Shown here piece by piece: positions 8,134-17,297 of a stretch of 57,043 bases of DNA. The notes beneath the pieces were generated by a model, which saw nothing but the letters and a program-made list of their open reading frames with translations, had not been told where the DNA came from and did not search any database. Position numbers and translations under genes: made by a program. Source of the stretch: Fibrobacteraceae bacterium (GTDB lineage: Bacteria > Fibrobacterota > Fibrobacteria > Fibrobacterales > Fibrobacteraceae); NCBI GenBank assembly GCA_017631885.1, contig JAGBSH010000017.1:1-57043 (forward strand), given 5' to 3'. Position 1 is the first letter of the stretch; every line of letters starts with the position of its first letter.

Positions 8134-10542
8134 CTAGCCGATTATTTCAAGACTTGCAAATTTCAAAACAAGTGTTCTAACCGTTCCATCGGCAAAGCGG
8201 ACTTCTGCCCGTGTATTTTCTCCACTTCCATAAACTTTAAGCAAAACTCCCTTACCAAAACGAACATGTCTGACATGAACTCCTGGACGTAAAGGATTTT
8301 CAGAATATTCATCATAAACAATTTTTGGACCAGAACTTGTTTTGGGTTGTGTTGTACCTAATTTAAAACTTGTTTTCTTTAAAATCGGAGAAACAGGGCG
8401 TTTTGCCGGCTTGTCATAAGTAAAAGAACGACGAATTGTTCCGGTTGATGTAAAGGATTTACTATAACTCATGCCACTTTCATCAAAAAGCCGAACACTT
8501 TGTAAACTAGAAAAACGTTCTTGTAATTCAACAACATCCATGTCAATTTCTGACAAAAATTTTGAAGGCGAAAATTGCTGAATACTTCCCATCATAAAAC
8601 GCTGTTTAGTGTGATACAAATAAAGCTTTTTCATAGCACGTGTACAGCCCACATAAAAAAGCCTACGTTCTTCTTCTGTGTGTTCTTTTTGTTCTGATGG
8701 CGACATTAACAAAGAAGAACGATTTAAAGGGAACACGCCTTCATCACAACCTGCAATATGAACGTTTTTAAATTCAAGACCTTTTGCCATGTGAATAGTC
8801 ATAAGCGTTACCCGCGTTTTAGTTTCTTCTTTTTTATCAGCATCTGTTAAAAGAGAAATATCTTGTAAAAAAGAATCCATTGTGGCCGAAGGATTTTCTT
8901 CATCAAATTCTCGAATAGCATTTATCAATTCATCAATGTTTGCTTTACGTTCATCAGCACTACTTTCATCCTCTTTTTCAAGAAAATCCTTGTAATGGAT
9001 ATAACTAATCACATGTTCTACTAAAATAGGTAAAGGAATTTCACCCGATTCTAATTCTTGTCGTAATTTTAAAATCAAATTATAAAACGCTTCAACACTT
9101 GCTAAACTACGGCCTAAAGCCGAACGTTGTGTTTCTATCACATCCCAGGCCGATAAATCATTTATCTTGCCACATTCTTGGATTTTTTCAACAGTTGTTT
9201 TCCCTATTTGTCTTGGCGGTTGGTTTATCACACGAAAAAAAGCAGCATCATCTTTTGGGTTAACTATCAGACGCAAATAAGCCAAAATATCTTTTACTTC
9301 TTTTCTATCCCAAAAGCGCGTCCCTCCAAAAATCACATTTGGAATTCTTTTATCATTTAAAGCTTTTTCTAAAACACGTGACTGGGCATTTGTTCTATAA
9401 AAAACAGCCGTTTCTGCATATTCTTCTAAACCTGCTTTAAAAATTCTTTTCGCAATTTCTTCTGCTTCTGCTCTGTCATCGTCTAAATAGGTAATGCGTA
9501 TCGGATCCCCAGGTTCTTCATTAGAAAAAACTTCTTTTTGCATTTCTTTAGGGCGTTCATTATGGCTTATAACTGCCCCAGCCCCTTTTACAATATTAGA
9601 AGTTGAGCGGTAATTTTGTTCTAATTTGACAATTTGAACTGGTGTAAAATCTTTATGAAAATTTCGGATAATTTCAATATTTGCTCCGCGCCAGCCATAA
9701 ATACTTTGGTCATCATCGCCAACAACCGTAATATTTCTATTTGAGCCCATAAGTAACTTTAAAAGTTCATACTGGACATCGTTTGTATCTTGGTATTCAT
9801 CAACAAAAACATATTCAAACCGATTTGAAAATTGAGCGGCAATCATTGGTAATTTCTGCAACAAATCAACGGTTTTTAAAAGTAAATCATCAAAATCCAT
9901 TGCGTTGGCGTCCATCAACTTATTTTGATAAGCCTCATAATACAATGCATAACGTTCTTCGTCTTTAAAATTAGCCAATGCTTTTACTTGTTCTGGCGTT
10001 TGCAAAACAAGCCTTGTCGTGCCATCTGAAAGTTGCCTTTTATATACTGAATTTTTATACTTGGAAATAATACCTCGAACTTTTTTTATTTCTGACGCTT
10101 CAAAAGATTCTCCTAAATCGTCTTTTAAAATTTCTTTAATCACACGTTTCTGGTCATCGTCATCATAAATAACAAAATGGTTATTCAACTTCCAACCAAG
10201 AGCAGAAACAATCTGTGATTTCGAAAGGCATAAACGCAATATTTTCACACAAACAGAATGAAATGTTCCCATCCATTCTAATTGCACTTTTGCATCAAGA
10301 ATTTTTTGAATGCGTTCTTTCATTTCTCTAGCTGCTTTATTAGTGAATGTCACCGCTAAAATGCGTCGCGGGTCTATTCCACAACCAGAAACCAAATGAG
10401 CTATTTTGTAAGTAATTGTTCTTGTTTTTCCAGAGCCTGCGCCTGCAAGAATCAGCATCGCTCCCTCTGTGTTTTTGGCCGCTTCTGCTTGTTTTGAATT
10501 CAATTCTCTTTCTAAAATTTCATTATCTACAATATTTGCCAT
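8134..10542 (-). CDS. UvrD/PcrA-type superfamily 1 DNA helicase
   Basis: An 802-residue 3'-5' DNA helicase for repair and replication. Q-motif LNSKQAEAA is near the N-terminus, Walker A is AGAGSGKT (about residue 34) and motif II is VDEYQDTN. GDDDQSIYGWRGA is motif III, EQNYRST motif IV and VTLMTIHMAKGLEF motif V; VGCTRAMKKLYLYH is motif VI. The C-terminal GVHVRHVRFGKGVLL block is the Tudor-like domain by which PcrA/UvrD binds RNA polymerase. The family is certain; whether it is functionally UvrD or PcrA is not. Starts at ATG 10542, after two hairpins that end the pilB transcript. Confidence 0.95.
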   Translation of the reverse strand: MANIVDNEILERELNSKQAEAAKNTEGAMLILAGAGSGKTRTITYKIAHLVSGCGIDPRRILAVTFTNKAAREMKERIQKILDAKVQLEWMGTFHSVCVKILRLCLSKSQIVSALGWKLNNHFVIYDDDDQKRVIKEILKDDLGESFEASEIKKVRGIISKYKNSVYKRQLSDGTTRLVLQTPEQVKALANFKDEERYALYYEAYQNKLMDANAMDFDDLLLKTVDLLQKLPMIAAQFSNRFEYVFVDEYQDTNDVQYELLKLLMGSNRNITVVGDDDQSIYGWRGANIEIIRNFHKDFTPVQIVKLEQNYRSTSNIVKGAGAVISHNERPKEMQKEVFSNEEPGDPIRITYLDDDRAEAEEIAKRIFKAGLEEYAETAVFYRTNAQSRVLEKALNDKRIPNVIFGGTRFWDRKEVKDILAYLRLIVNPKDDAAFFRVINQPPRQIGKTTVEKIQECGKINDLSAWDVIETQRSALGRSLASVEAFYNLILKLRQELESGEIPLPILVEHVISYIHYKDFLEKEDESSADERKANIDELINAIREFDEENPSATMDSFLQDISLLTDADKKEETKTRVTLMTIHMAKGLEFKNVHIAGCDEGVFPLNRSSLLMSPSEQKEHTEEERRLFYVGCTRAMKKLYLYHTKQRFMMGSIQQFSPSKFLSEIDMDVVELQERFSSLQSVRLFDESGMSYSKSFTSTGTIRRSFTYDKPAKRPVSPILKKTSFKLGTTQPKTSSGPKIVYDEYSENPLRPGVHVRHVRFGKGVLLKVYGSGENTRAEVRFADGTVRTLVLKFASLEIIG

Positions 10543-10580
10543 AAACTCTCAAAAAACCTTTTTTTTGCATATAATTTAAA

Positions 10581-10611
10581 AACAAAAAATTTTCCGACTA
10601 TGTCGGAAAAT
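10581..10611 (-). terminator. Intrinsic terminator downstream of pilB (second hairpin)
   Basis: A perfect stem TTTTCCGAC / GTCGGAAAA with loop TAT (arms 10589-10598 and 10602-10611 with one further A-T pair) is followed on the minus strand by TTTTTT and GTTTTT. It lies between the pilB stop and the helicase start. Confidence 0.75.
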
Positions 10612-10649
10612 AAGCGTTTCTAGAAAAACAATATTTTCTAGAAACGTTT
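10612..10649 (-). terminator. Long hairpin directly after pilB
   Basis: A 16-bp stem with one G-U pair (arms 10612-10627 and 10634-10649) and 6-nt loop starts about 8 nt after the pilB stop. It lacks its own uninterrupted T-tract and is followed at once by the canonical terminator at 10581-10611. It may protect the mRNA 3' end or act in tandem with that terminator. Confidence 0.45.
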
Positions 10650-10656
10650 TAATAAA

Positions 10657-12564
10657 TTAATCATCTCTTGTAGAAGCACTAAGAGCTTGTTCCAAAGTAG
10701 TCAAGCCCGCAAGAGCTTTTTGAATACCATCCATACGGAGTGTAATCAAACCACATTCCTTGATAGCAGTGCGTTTGATTTCATCACCAGATGCACGTTT
10801 CAAAATCAAGTTACGAACACCTTCGTTTGGCACAAGGAATTCATAAATACCGCAACGACCTTTATAACCAGAGCCATCGCACTTAGAGCAACCCTTACCA
10901 TGATAGAATTGCATATCTGGAGCAAGATTCAAATCAGCGCGTAATTCTTCTGAAATTTCAACAGGTTCTTTACAGTGCTTACAAATGCGACGAACAAGAC
11001 GCTGTGCAAGAACTCCTTTAATAGCAGTAGAAACAAGGAACGGTTCAAGTCCCATTTCAAGCAAACGTGGGAAAGAACCAGCAGCATCATTCGTATGGAG
11101 CGTACTGAAAACCAAGTGACCTGTCAAAGCCGCTTCAATAGCCATTGAAGAGGTTTCAGTATCACGCATTTCACCAATCATGATAACATCAGGGTCCTGA
11201 CGAAGCAAAGCACGAATACCAGCCGCAAAAGTAAAGCCAGCCGCGTTATTGATTTGCCCTTGGTTTACGCCGTCAATATTCAATTCCACAGGGTCTTCCA
11301 TGGTAGAAATATTTGTTGTAGAATCGATAATTTCACGAATAGATGCATAAAGCGTTGTAGACTTACCAGAACCCGTAGGACCAGTTACAAGAATAATCCC
11401 GTTTGGCAAGTTAATAGCTTCTAAGAATTGCTTTAATACACGAGGGTCAAAACCCATTTCACGTAGCGGGAACTGACCTGAATTCGGGTCCAAAATACGC
11501 ATAACGATTTTTTCACAAACGCCACGTTTACGCAAAGAAACTGGGAATGAGCTCACACGAAGGTCCACTTCGGAGCCTTTATAGCGCACCGTAAAACGAC
11601 CATCGAGAGGTTTACGTTTTTCTGCAATATCCATTTTGGAAAGCAATTTGATACGAGAAAGAATCTGTGGCATCAAACGAGCTGGGATAGGTGGTTGCAG
11701 TTGCAAATCACCATCAATACGATAGCGCAATTTAAGATGCGTTTCTTGAGGTTCCAAGTGAATATCAGATGCACCTCGAGCAATAGCTTCATGGATAAGC
11801 GTGGTTACGATTTTTACAACCTGCTGGCCTTCTTCGTCAGTAAGTTCTGGTTCGTTCACAGAAGCATCAGCACCGCGTTCTACCGTTTCTAGTTCATCGT
11901 CACCATCGCGGATAAGATCTGCCAATGATTCTTGTTCACCAGACGTTGCATACATTTTGTCAACTGCTGCCTGGATTTCTTTTTTAGAAGCCATGACAAT
12001 GTCAACATCCATCCGAGACTTGAATTTCACAATATCCACCACGCGGATATTTGTTGGATCAGCCATCGCAATGGTTAAAGTTTTATTGGCAACGAACAAT
12101 GGAACCACATCGTAACGCCTACAAATTTCATCTGACAAATGCGTGCTTGCGTCTTCATCAAAAGTAAAGGATTCTAGCTTAATAAAAGGAACATCTAATT
12201 GAGCTGAAAGAATTTCAATCAACCTTTCTTCAGGCAAAAAACCTAGCATCACAAGAGTCCGACCAAGACGCTGGCCAGTCTTTTTTTGTTCTTCTAAAGC
12301 TTTTTCTAATTGAGCTTCTGTGATATAACCTTGTTGCAAAAGCATTTCACCCAAACGCATTTTCATAGTGGACTGCATCTGGGTACCAAGAATCTGGGTC
12401 AAAGCATCTTCACTAACCATTCCTAGACGTACAAGAATTTTACTTAACATAATTCCTGTACGCTGGTGTTCGTTCATGGCATGTTCAAGCTGGTCTTCAT
12501 CAATCAAGCCAAGACGTAATAGTAAGGCCCCCAGATTAGTCTTTGTATTCTTGTTTAACATCAT
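10657..12564 (-). CDS. pilB: Type IV pilus assembly/type II secretion ATPase (PilB/GspE)
   Basis: A 635-residue cytoplasmic hexameric ATPase that powers pilus or pseudopilus extension. Two tandem MshEN-type N-terminal modules (LGALLLRLGLIDEDQLEHAM and LGEMLLQQGYITEAQLEKAL) are seen; these bind cyclic di-GMP in some relatives. Then come the GASDIHLEP Asp box region, Walker A GPTGSGKST near residue 395, the STMEDPVE motif, MIGEMRDTET and STLHTNDAAG. A zinc-binding Cys pair set, CKHC and CSKC, is at about 530-560. Starts with an ATGA overlap with thiL. PilM/PilN downstream in the same strand run are probable partners. Confidence 0.93.
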   Translation of the reverse strand: MMLNKNTKTNLGALLLRLGLIDEDQLEHAMNEHQRTGIMLSKILVRLGMVSEDALTQILGTQMQSTMKMRLGEMLLQQGYITEAQLEKALEEQKKTGQRLGRTLVMLGFLPEERLIEILSAQLDVPFIKLESFTFDEDASTHLSDEICRRYDVVPLFVANKTLTIAMADPTNIRVVDIVKFKSRMDVDIVMASKKEIQAAVDKMYATSGEQESLADLIRDGDDELETVERGADASVNEPELTDEEGQQVVKIVTTLIHEAIARGASDIHLEPQETHLKLRYRIDGDLQLQPPIPARLMPQILSRIKLLSKMDIAEKRKPLDGRFTVRYKGSEVDLRVSSFPVSLRKRGVCEKIVMRILDPNSGQFPLREMGFDPRVLKQFLEAINLPNGIILVTGPTGSGKSTTLYASIREIIDSTTNISTMEDPVELNIDGVNQGQINNAAGFTFAAGIRALLRQDPDVIMIGEMRDTETSSMAIEAALTGHLVFSTLHTNDAAGSFPRLLEMGLEPFLVSTAIKGVLAQRLVRRICKHCKEPVEISEELRADLNLAPDMQFYHGKGCSKCDGSGYKGRCGIYEFLVPNEGVRNLILKRASGDEIKRTAIKECGLITLRMDGIQKALAGLTTLEQALSASTRDD

Positions 12565-13547
12565 AGGTGTGTATAAGCTCCTGCCTCTAAAATCCGATTT
12601 CCTTTTTCGTTCTGAATCAGGACTGCATTCCCTTCAATGACAGAACCAATACAAGTTACCGAAAAAGATCCGTTCTTATTAAATATAACTTCATCAAGTG
12701 AAGAAGTAAAAAGCAATTGGTATTCTTCTCCGCCATTTAAGGCAAAATTTAACGGATTTAAACCAAAAAAGGCTGACATTTCTAAAACTTCTGAGTCAAT
12801 TGGTAGTTTGTTTTCAAAAATTTGCATTCCAACCTGAGAAGATTTGGCTAAATGAGTGAGTTCAGAACTTAATCCATCACTAATATCTATACAAGCCCCT
12901 CGAACGCCAACTTTTACCAATTCAGTTCCAGCATTTTCAATAATTTTCGGAGAAAGGTGATAATCTACAAGCCGTTGAAATCGCGTTTTTTCTTCTGGAC
13001 AATTTTCTAAAATCCAAAGCCCCGCAGCCGATTTTCCAAGCGAACCAACTACAAAAATATTTTCGCCAACAGATGCTCCATTACGACATAAAACGTGTTC
13101 TTGAGGAGCTCCAAGTAATGTTAAAGAAAATACTCCTATTGAGCCAGTAACTGTATCACCACCAATTAAAGCAATTCCTCGTTTTGCTAATCCTTTTTTA
13201 AACGCTTCAGCTACACGATTTTTTTCGTTTTCGGTCCAGTTTTTATTTAGACAAAGGCCTAGCAGAGCAATTTGGGGCTTGCCCCCCATTGCAGAAATAT
13301 CAGACACATTGGAAACAATATTTTTTTCAACGGCTTCTTCTGGCGAAGACCAATCTAAGCGGAAATGCGTTCCTTCTACGGAAAGGTCTTTGGTCACAAG
13401 CCAACCATCAAATTGTGCTGCATCATCGCCTGCATGCAACCAAGAACGTTTTAATGGAATGTCACAAGGTAATTCTATGGAATTGTCTAACAATCCAGAG
13501 ACAAAACGGAATTCACCTAGATCAGGAAAAGAAGCAAAAGATTTCAC
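12561..13547 (-). CDS. thiL: Thiamine-monophosphate kinase
   Basis: Phosphorylates thiamine monophosphate to the active diphosphate. The 328 residues fit the family. GDDAAQFDGWLVTKDLSVEGTHF gives the N-terminal Mg/ATP motif, NVSDISAMGGKP the glycine-rich AIR-synthase-type motif, IGGDTVTG the next, and ACIDISDGLSSELTHLAK the substrate motif. Overlaps pilB by 4 nt at its stop. Upstream is a 470-bp gap that holds a repeat element and the terminator of the next gene. Confidence 0.94.
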   Translation of the reverse strand: MKSFASFPDLGEFRFVSGLLDNSIELPCDIPLKRSWLHAGDDAAQFDGWLVTKDLSVEGTHFRLDWSSPEEAVEKNIVSNVSDISAMGGKPQIALLGLCLNKNWTENEKNRVAEAFKKGLAKRGIALIGGDTVTGSIGVFSLTLLGAPQEHVLCRNGASVGENIFVVGSLGKSAAGLWILENCPEEKTRFQRLVDYHLSPKIIENAGTELVKVGVRGACIDISDGLSSELTHLAKSSQVGMQIFENKLPIDSEVLEMSAFFGLNPLNFALNGGEEYQLLFTSSLDEVIFNKNGSFSVTCIGSVIEGNAVLIQNEKGNRILEAGAYTHL

Positions 13548-13599
13548 ATAAGAAATTTATAAAATTTTAAAAAGAAAATTTACCACAGAACTTGACGGA

Positions 13600-13940
13600 A
13601 GTTTGTCATTGCTATGGAACTTGCGCACGATTCTTGCCCGAGAACCTTGTCACTCGCCATGACAACCCTACACTTGCCGCAAGCCCCTTGTCATTGCGAA
13701 CTCTGAAAAGATTTTTCCGCGAAGCCTAAATGTGAGCCTGCCACGAGCCACTCTTGTGGCGTGGTGGAAGCAATCTGCTTGCTAACAGATCGCCACACTG
13801 CATTCGCGATGACAACTTGCTACCAGATGGCCACGAGACGCAAGGCCTCTCGCCATGACAAGTTGTTTGTACACTTGTCGCTTACGAATTCCAAAGGAGC
13901 GAAACAATATGTGCACGAGTTGCTCTTGCAATGACATTTC
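13600..13940. repeat. Palindromic dispersed element, copy A, in the 467-bp gap 13548-14014
   Basis: The gap holds no gene. Its core (13688-13815, 128 bp) is bounded by 13-bp inverted ends, TTGTCATTGCGAA and TTCGCGATGACAA (12 of 13 pair). An internal imperfect hairpin (CCACGAGCCAC / GTGGCGTGG, about 13741-13764) lies inside. The first part is nearly identical to copy B at 31858-31992: 65 identical bases (13687-13751), two changes, then 23 identical bases. Flanks carry extra partial units such as TTGTCA-N7-TGACAA at 13647-13665. There is no transposase ORF, so it looks like a MITE or REPIN-type non-autonomous element. The base composition is visibly more GC-rich than the surroundings. Confidence 0.85.
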
Positions 13941-13967
13941 AAACTTATAACATTCAATTTTTAAGTA

Positions 13968-13997
13968 AAAAAAAGACTCCTTAAAGGAGCCTTTTTC
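13968..13997 (-). terminator. Intrinsic terminator of the TPR membrane protein gene
   Basis: On the minus strand AAAAAGGCTCC, a short loop, then GGAGTC and a run of eight T. It begins about 18 nt after the stop codon at 14015. A-tracts on both sides mean it could also work in the other direction. Confidence 0.8.
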
Positions 13998-14014
13998 AAA
14001 TTGAAATTTTGATT

Positions 14015-14686
14015 TTAAATTGAAGCTAAATACTTTTGAACTTTTGCTGCAACTTCTGGTTTGTCGCCATAAACCTTCAAAAGTTTTTCTGCTACAACTT
14101 TTGCTTTGTCTTTGTTGCCGACTTCATTGTAGCAAAGAGTAAGTTTCCACATAGCATCGCTAACCGTTGAAACCAAATCAATGCCTTCTTCTTGGCTATA
14201 ACGAGCTTTTAAATCGCCATCACGCTTGCCAAATTTGGCGATAAAAGTTTCTAATTGAGAAATAGCTTTTGTATAATCTTTCTTTTCAATAGAAACAGCA
14301 GCTTGACCATGCATAGCAGCAGCCATAATCAAAGTAGCCGAACCAGCATCTGCAACTGCTTTATCAAATAAAACACTTGCACCATCAAAATCACCATTTT
14401 GGAATTTAATGTTTGCCGCAAGAAGAGAAGCCTTAGCTAAAGAAAGCCCAGACAATGAATTAGACTGTATTAAAGTTTCTAATTCTACAAGAGCTTTTGA
14501 ATTTTCACCGGCATAAACAAGAGTCATGGCCTTGCCTAATGCGGCGGCTTCTGCTGCGACTTTTGCTTTAGTCATTTCATTGTATTTAGTTACACCAACA
14601 ACGATTAAAACAATAACCGCAAGGGCAGCTATAAGCTTTGAACCATTTTCTTTTAAAAAATCCTGCAAATCATTTTGTCCAGCCAT
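14015..14686 (-). CDS. YfgM-like membrane-anchored tetratricopeptide protein
   Basis: A 223-residue bitopic inner-membrane protein. A short cytoplasmic N-terminus (MAGQNDLQDFLKENGSK) leads into one membrane segment (ALAVIVLIVVGVTKY, about residues 18-36). A periplasmic array of TPR-like helices rich in alanine and lysine follows. This is the architecture of YfgM/TPR_21 proteins, which work with SecYEG and periplasmic chaperones in E. coli; that role here is inference. The gene has its own terminators on both sides and a candidate TATATTTG promoter element at 14715-14722, so it is probably transcribed alone. Confidence 0.65.
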   Translation of the reverse strand: MAGQNDLQDFLKENGSKLIAALAVIVLIVVGVTKYNEMTKAKVAAEAAALGKAMTLVYAGENSKALVELETLIQSNSLSGLSLAKASLLAANIKFQNGDFDGASVLFDKAVADAGSATLIMAAAMHGQAAVSIEKKDYTKAISQLETFIAKFGKRDGDLKARYSQEEGIDLVSTVSDAMWKLTLCYNEVGNKDKAKVVAEKLLKVYGDKPEVAAKVQKYLASI

Positions 14687-14714
14687 AAAAATACCTGCTT
14701 TGAAATATTGTTCC

Positions 14715-14722
14715 CAAATATA
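14715..14722 (-). promoter_or_regulatory. Candidate -7 element (TATATTTG) of the TPR gene
   Basis: TATATTTG on the minus strand, 29 nt upstream of the ATG at 14686 and just after the tex terminator. It fits TAnnTTTG; no -33 match is clear. Confidence 0.35.
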
Positions 14723-14735
14723 GTAAAAGAATCAA

Positions 14736-14768
14736 ATAAAAAGACCACGAATCAAAGACTCGTGGTCA
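14736..14768 (-). terminator. Intrinsic terminator of tex
   Basis: On the minus strand the stem GACCACGA / TCGTGGTC with a 9-nt loop is followed by TTTTTATTT. It lies about 20 nt after the tex stop at 14789. Confidence 0.88.
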
Positions 14769-14788
14769 AATTTCGCTTAATTTTTCTG

Positions 14789-17137
14789 CTAACGACCTTT
14801 TTTCAAGATTTGTTTTAGCATAGAATTAACTTTTCCGATTTGAACTTGTGGCTTTTTCTGCTGAGTTTGTGATTTGCCAGAAAGTTTTGCTTTCAAATCA
14901 GCAATGGTTGCATGCCCTTGGAGAGCCTTTTCATTACTGCGTTGTGCGTTTCTAGAGTTATGTTTAGCATTTACCCCTGCACCAGCAACCCCCTCGGCAG
15001 ATTCTTGTTTCATAGAAAGGCTGATTCGCTTTTGACCAGCATCTACTGCAAGAACACGAACTTTAACCACATCACCAACAGTTAAAACCGTTTTTGCATC
15101 TTGAACAAATTTTTCGCTAAGTTCTGAAACGTGAACCAAACCATCTTGATGCACGCCAATATCAACAAACGCACCAAAATTAGCCACATTGGTTACAACA
15201 CCTTCCATCCAACTGCCGGTAATCAAATCGTTTATGCTTTGAACTTTATCATCAAATTTTGCATAGCGGAATTCTTTTCTCGGGTCACGAGATGGCTTAG
15301 CCAGTTCGTTCATAATGTCTTCTAAAGTATTCTTTCCAACTTCATCAGAAAGGAATTCTGAAACATCTATACCTCGAACAACATTAACATTGCCTACAAG
15401 TTCAGCCAAAGGAAGACCAGCTTTTTCAGCAATTTTTTCAACTAATGCGTAATTTTCTGGGTGAACAGCACTATTATCAAGTGGATTTTCAGCTCCGGAA
15501 ACACGCATAAAACCTGCGGCTTGTTCAAATGCTTTGGGACCAAGTCCTTTAACATTTTTTAAATCATCACGGCTTTTGAAAGCTCCATTTTCATCACGGT
15601 GTTTAACAATGCTTTCTGAAATATTTTTAGAAAGTCCTGCTACATAACCGAGCAAAGGAGCACTTGCACTATTGACATCAACTCCAACCATATTCACGCA
15701 ACTTTCAACAACTTCATCAAGGCGTTTTTGGAGTTCACGCTGGTTCACATCATGCTGGTATTGCCCGACACCAATAGATTTCGGGTCAATTTTTACAAGT
15801 TCTGCAAGTGGATCTTGTAATCGACGGCCAATAGAAATAGCACCTCTTGTCGTAACATCTTCATTTGGGAATTCTTGAATAGCAAGCATACTTGCTGAAT
15901 AAATAGAAGCCCCAGATTCATTGACAATCACGCGAGGCGGAACTTTGCCTTTAAATTTCAAAGCCATTTTTGTACAGAATGCGTCTGTTTCACGGCTTGC
16001 CGTTCCGTTTCCGATAGCAATTAATTCAATCTTATATTTGTCAATAAGTTCCATAAGATAAACAGCTGCTTCGGCATCTTTTTTCTGCGGTTCATGTGGA
16101 TAAATAACACCATGATCCATGAACTTTCCATTTTCATCAAGAACGGCTACTTTACAACCTGTACGGAAACCCGGGTCAAGCGCAAGAACTGCTTTATGAG
16201 CAGGAGGCGCAAGCAATACGTCTTGAAGGTTTTTGCTAAAGACTTTGAATGCTTCTAGTTCAGCAGCGTCTTTTAAAAGCAAACGAACTTCACTTTCCAT
16301 ACTTGGTTTTAATAAACGTTCCCAAGCGTCTTTACACATTTCAAGCAAATAAGGTTTCCAAACTGAATCACAGACAATGACATTCTTTTGAAGGTAACCA
16401 ATCATTTCTTCGTCAGGAACTTCTAAAGAAAGGCGTAAAACTTTTTCTTTTTCCCCACGACGGAGAGCGAGCATTCTGTGACTTGGAATTTTGGAAACAG
16501 GTTCTGAGAAATCGTAGTAATTTTTGAATTTGGTTTCTTGCTTTTCAAATTCTTTGCGGACTTTAGATACCATAACGCCAGAACGTTCTACAGCCAAGCG
16601 TAAATACTGACGGTATTCGGCATTATCAGCCACCATTTCTGCTAAAATATCACAAGCGCCTTTTAATGCTGCCTTTGGATCTAGTAAACCTTTTTCTTCT
16701 GAACAGAACGCAAGTGCTAAAGTTTCTGCTGGGTTTCCATCATCTTCTTGTTTTGCCATTAATAGAGCTAATGGTTCAAGACCTTGTTCTTTTGCTATTG
16801 TAGCACGAGTGCGTTTTTTAGGTTTGTATGGAGCGTAAAGGTCTTCTAACTTTGTCTTGTCTAAGCATTCATCAATAGACTTTTTAAGTTCTGGAGTTAA
16901 CTTCCCTTGTTCTTCGATACTTTTTATAACCGTTTCTTTACGGTCTGAAAGTTCTTGTAAATATTCACGACGGTGTTGTATGTCTCGTAGTTCAATTTCA
17001 TTTAATGTGCCAGTCTGGTCTTTACGGTAACGGGCAATAAATGGGACTGTGCCTCCTTGCGCCATTAATTCTAGTGCTTTGGCTACACGCCAGACTTCCA
17101 ATTTTAGTTCTTCGGCGATAATTGCTGAAAAATCCAT
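14789..17137 (-). CDS. tex: Tex-family S1 RNA-binding transcription accessory protein
   Basis: A 782-residue nucleic-acid-binding protein, the usual length for Tex. IARYRKDQTGTLNEIELRDI is the conserved N-terminal HTH-like region. YAPYKPKKRTRATIAKEQGLEPLA follows, then a YqgF/RNase H-like domain (VLALDPGFRTGCKVAVLDENG). Next are helix-hairpin-helix motifs (KNVKGLGPKAFEQAAGFMR) and a C-terminal S1 domain (GVVTNVANFGAFVDIGVHQDG) with a basic tail. Tex is broadly conserved and affects transcription and stress survival. Transcribed alone, divergent from nadA. Confidence 0.96.
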   Translation of the reverse strand: MDFSAIIAEELKLEVWRVAKALELMAQGGTVPFIARYRKDQTGTLNEIELRDIQHRREYLQELSDRKETVIKSIEEQGKLTPELKKSIDECLDKTKLEDLYAPYKPKKRTRATIAKEQGLEPLALLMAKQEDDGNPAETLALAFCSEEKGLLDPKAALKGACDILAEMVADNAEYRQYLRLAVERSGVMVSKVRKEFEKQETKFKNYYDFSEPVSKIPSHRMLALRRGEKEKVLRLSLEVPDEEMIGYLQKNVIVCDSVWKPYLLEMCKDAWERLLKPSMESEVRLLLKDAAELEAFKVFSKNLQDVLLAPPAHKAVLALDPGFRTGCKVAVLDENGKFMDHGVIYPHEPQKKDAEAAVYLMELIDKYKIELIAIGNGTASRETDAFCTKMALKFKGKVPPRVIVNESGASIYSASMLAIQEFPNEDVTTRGAISIGRRLQDPLAELVKIDPKSIGVGQYQHDVNQRELQKRLDEVVESCVNMVGVDVNSASAPLLGYVAGLSKNISESIVKHRDENGAFKSRDDLKNVKGLGPKAFEQAAGFMRVSGAENPLDNSAVHPENYALVEKIAEKAGLPLAELVGNVNVVRGIDVSEFLSDEVGKNTLEDIMNELAKPSRDPRKEFRYAKFDDKVQSINDLITGSWMEGVVTNVANFGAFVDIGVHQDGLVHVSELSEKFVQDAKTVLTVGDVVKVRVLAVDAGQKRISLSMKQESAEGVAGAGVNAKHNSRNAQRSNEKALQGHATIADLKAKLSGKSQTQQKKPQVQIGKVNSMLKQILKKGR

Positions 17138-17297
17138 AATAAATTATCCATTTACATTTTTAAGAACCGCCCGGTGCGATTCCGATTTAAGGTTTAAATG
17201 TCCCAAAACTTTTGGGAGTTTCGGGAATATAACAAATAATAAAGACCAAAAAGGAACTTTTTTTGTCATCTTTAGTGAATTTTTGAGTTTCTCGAGA

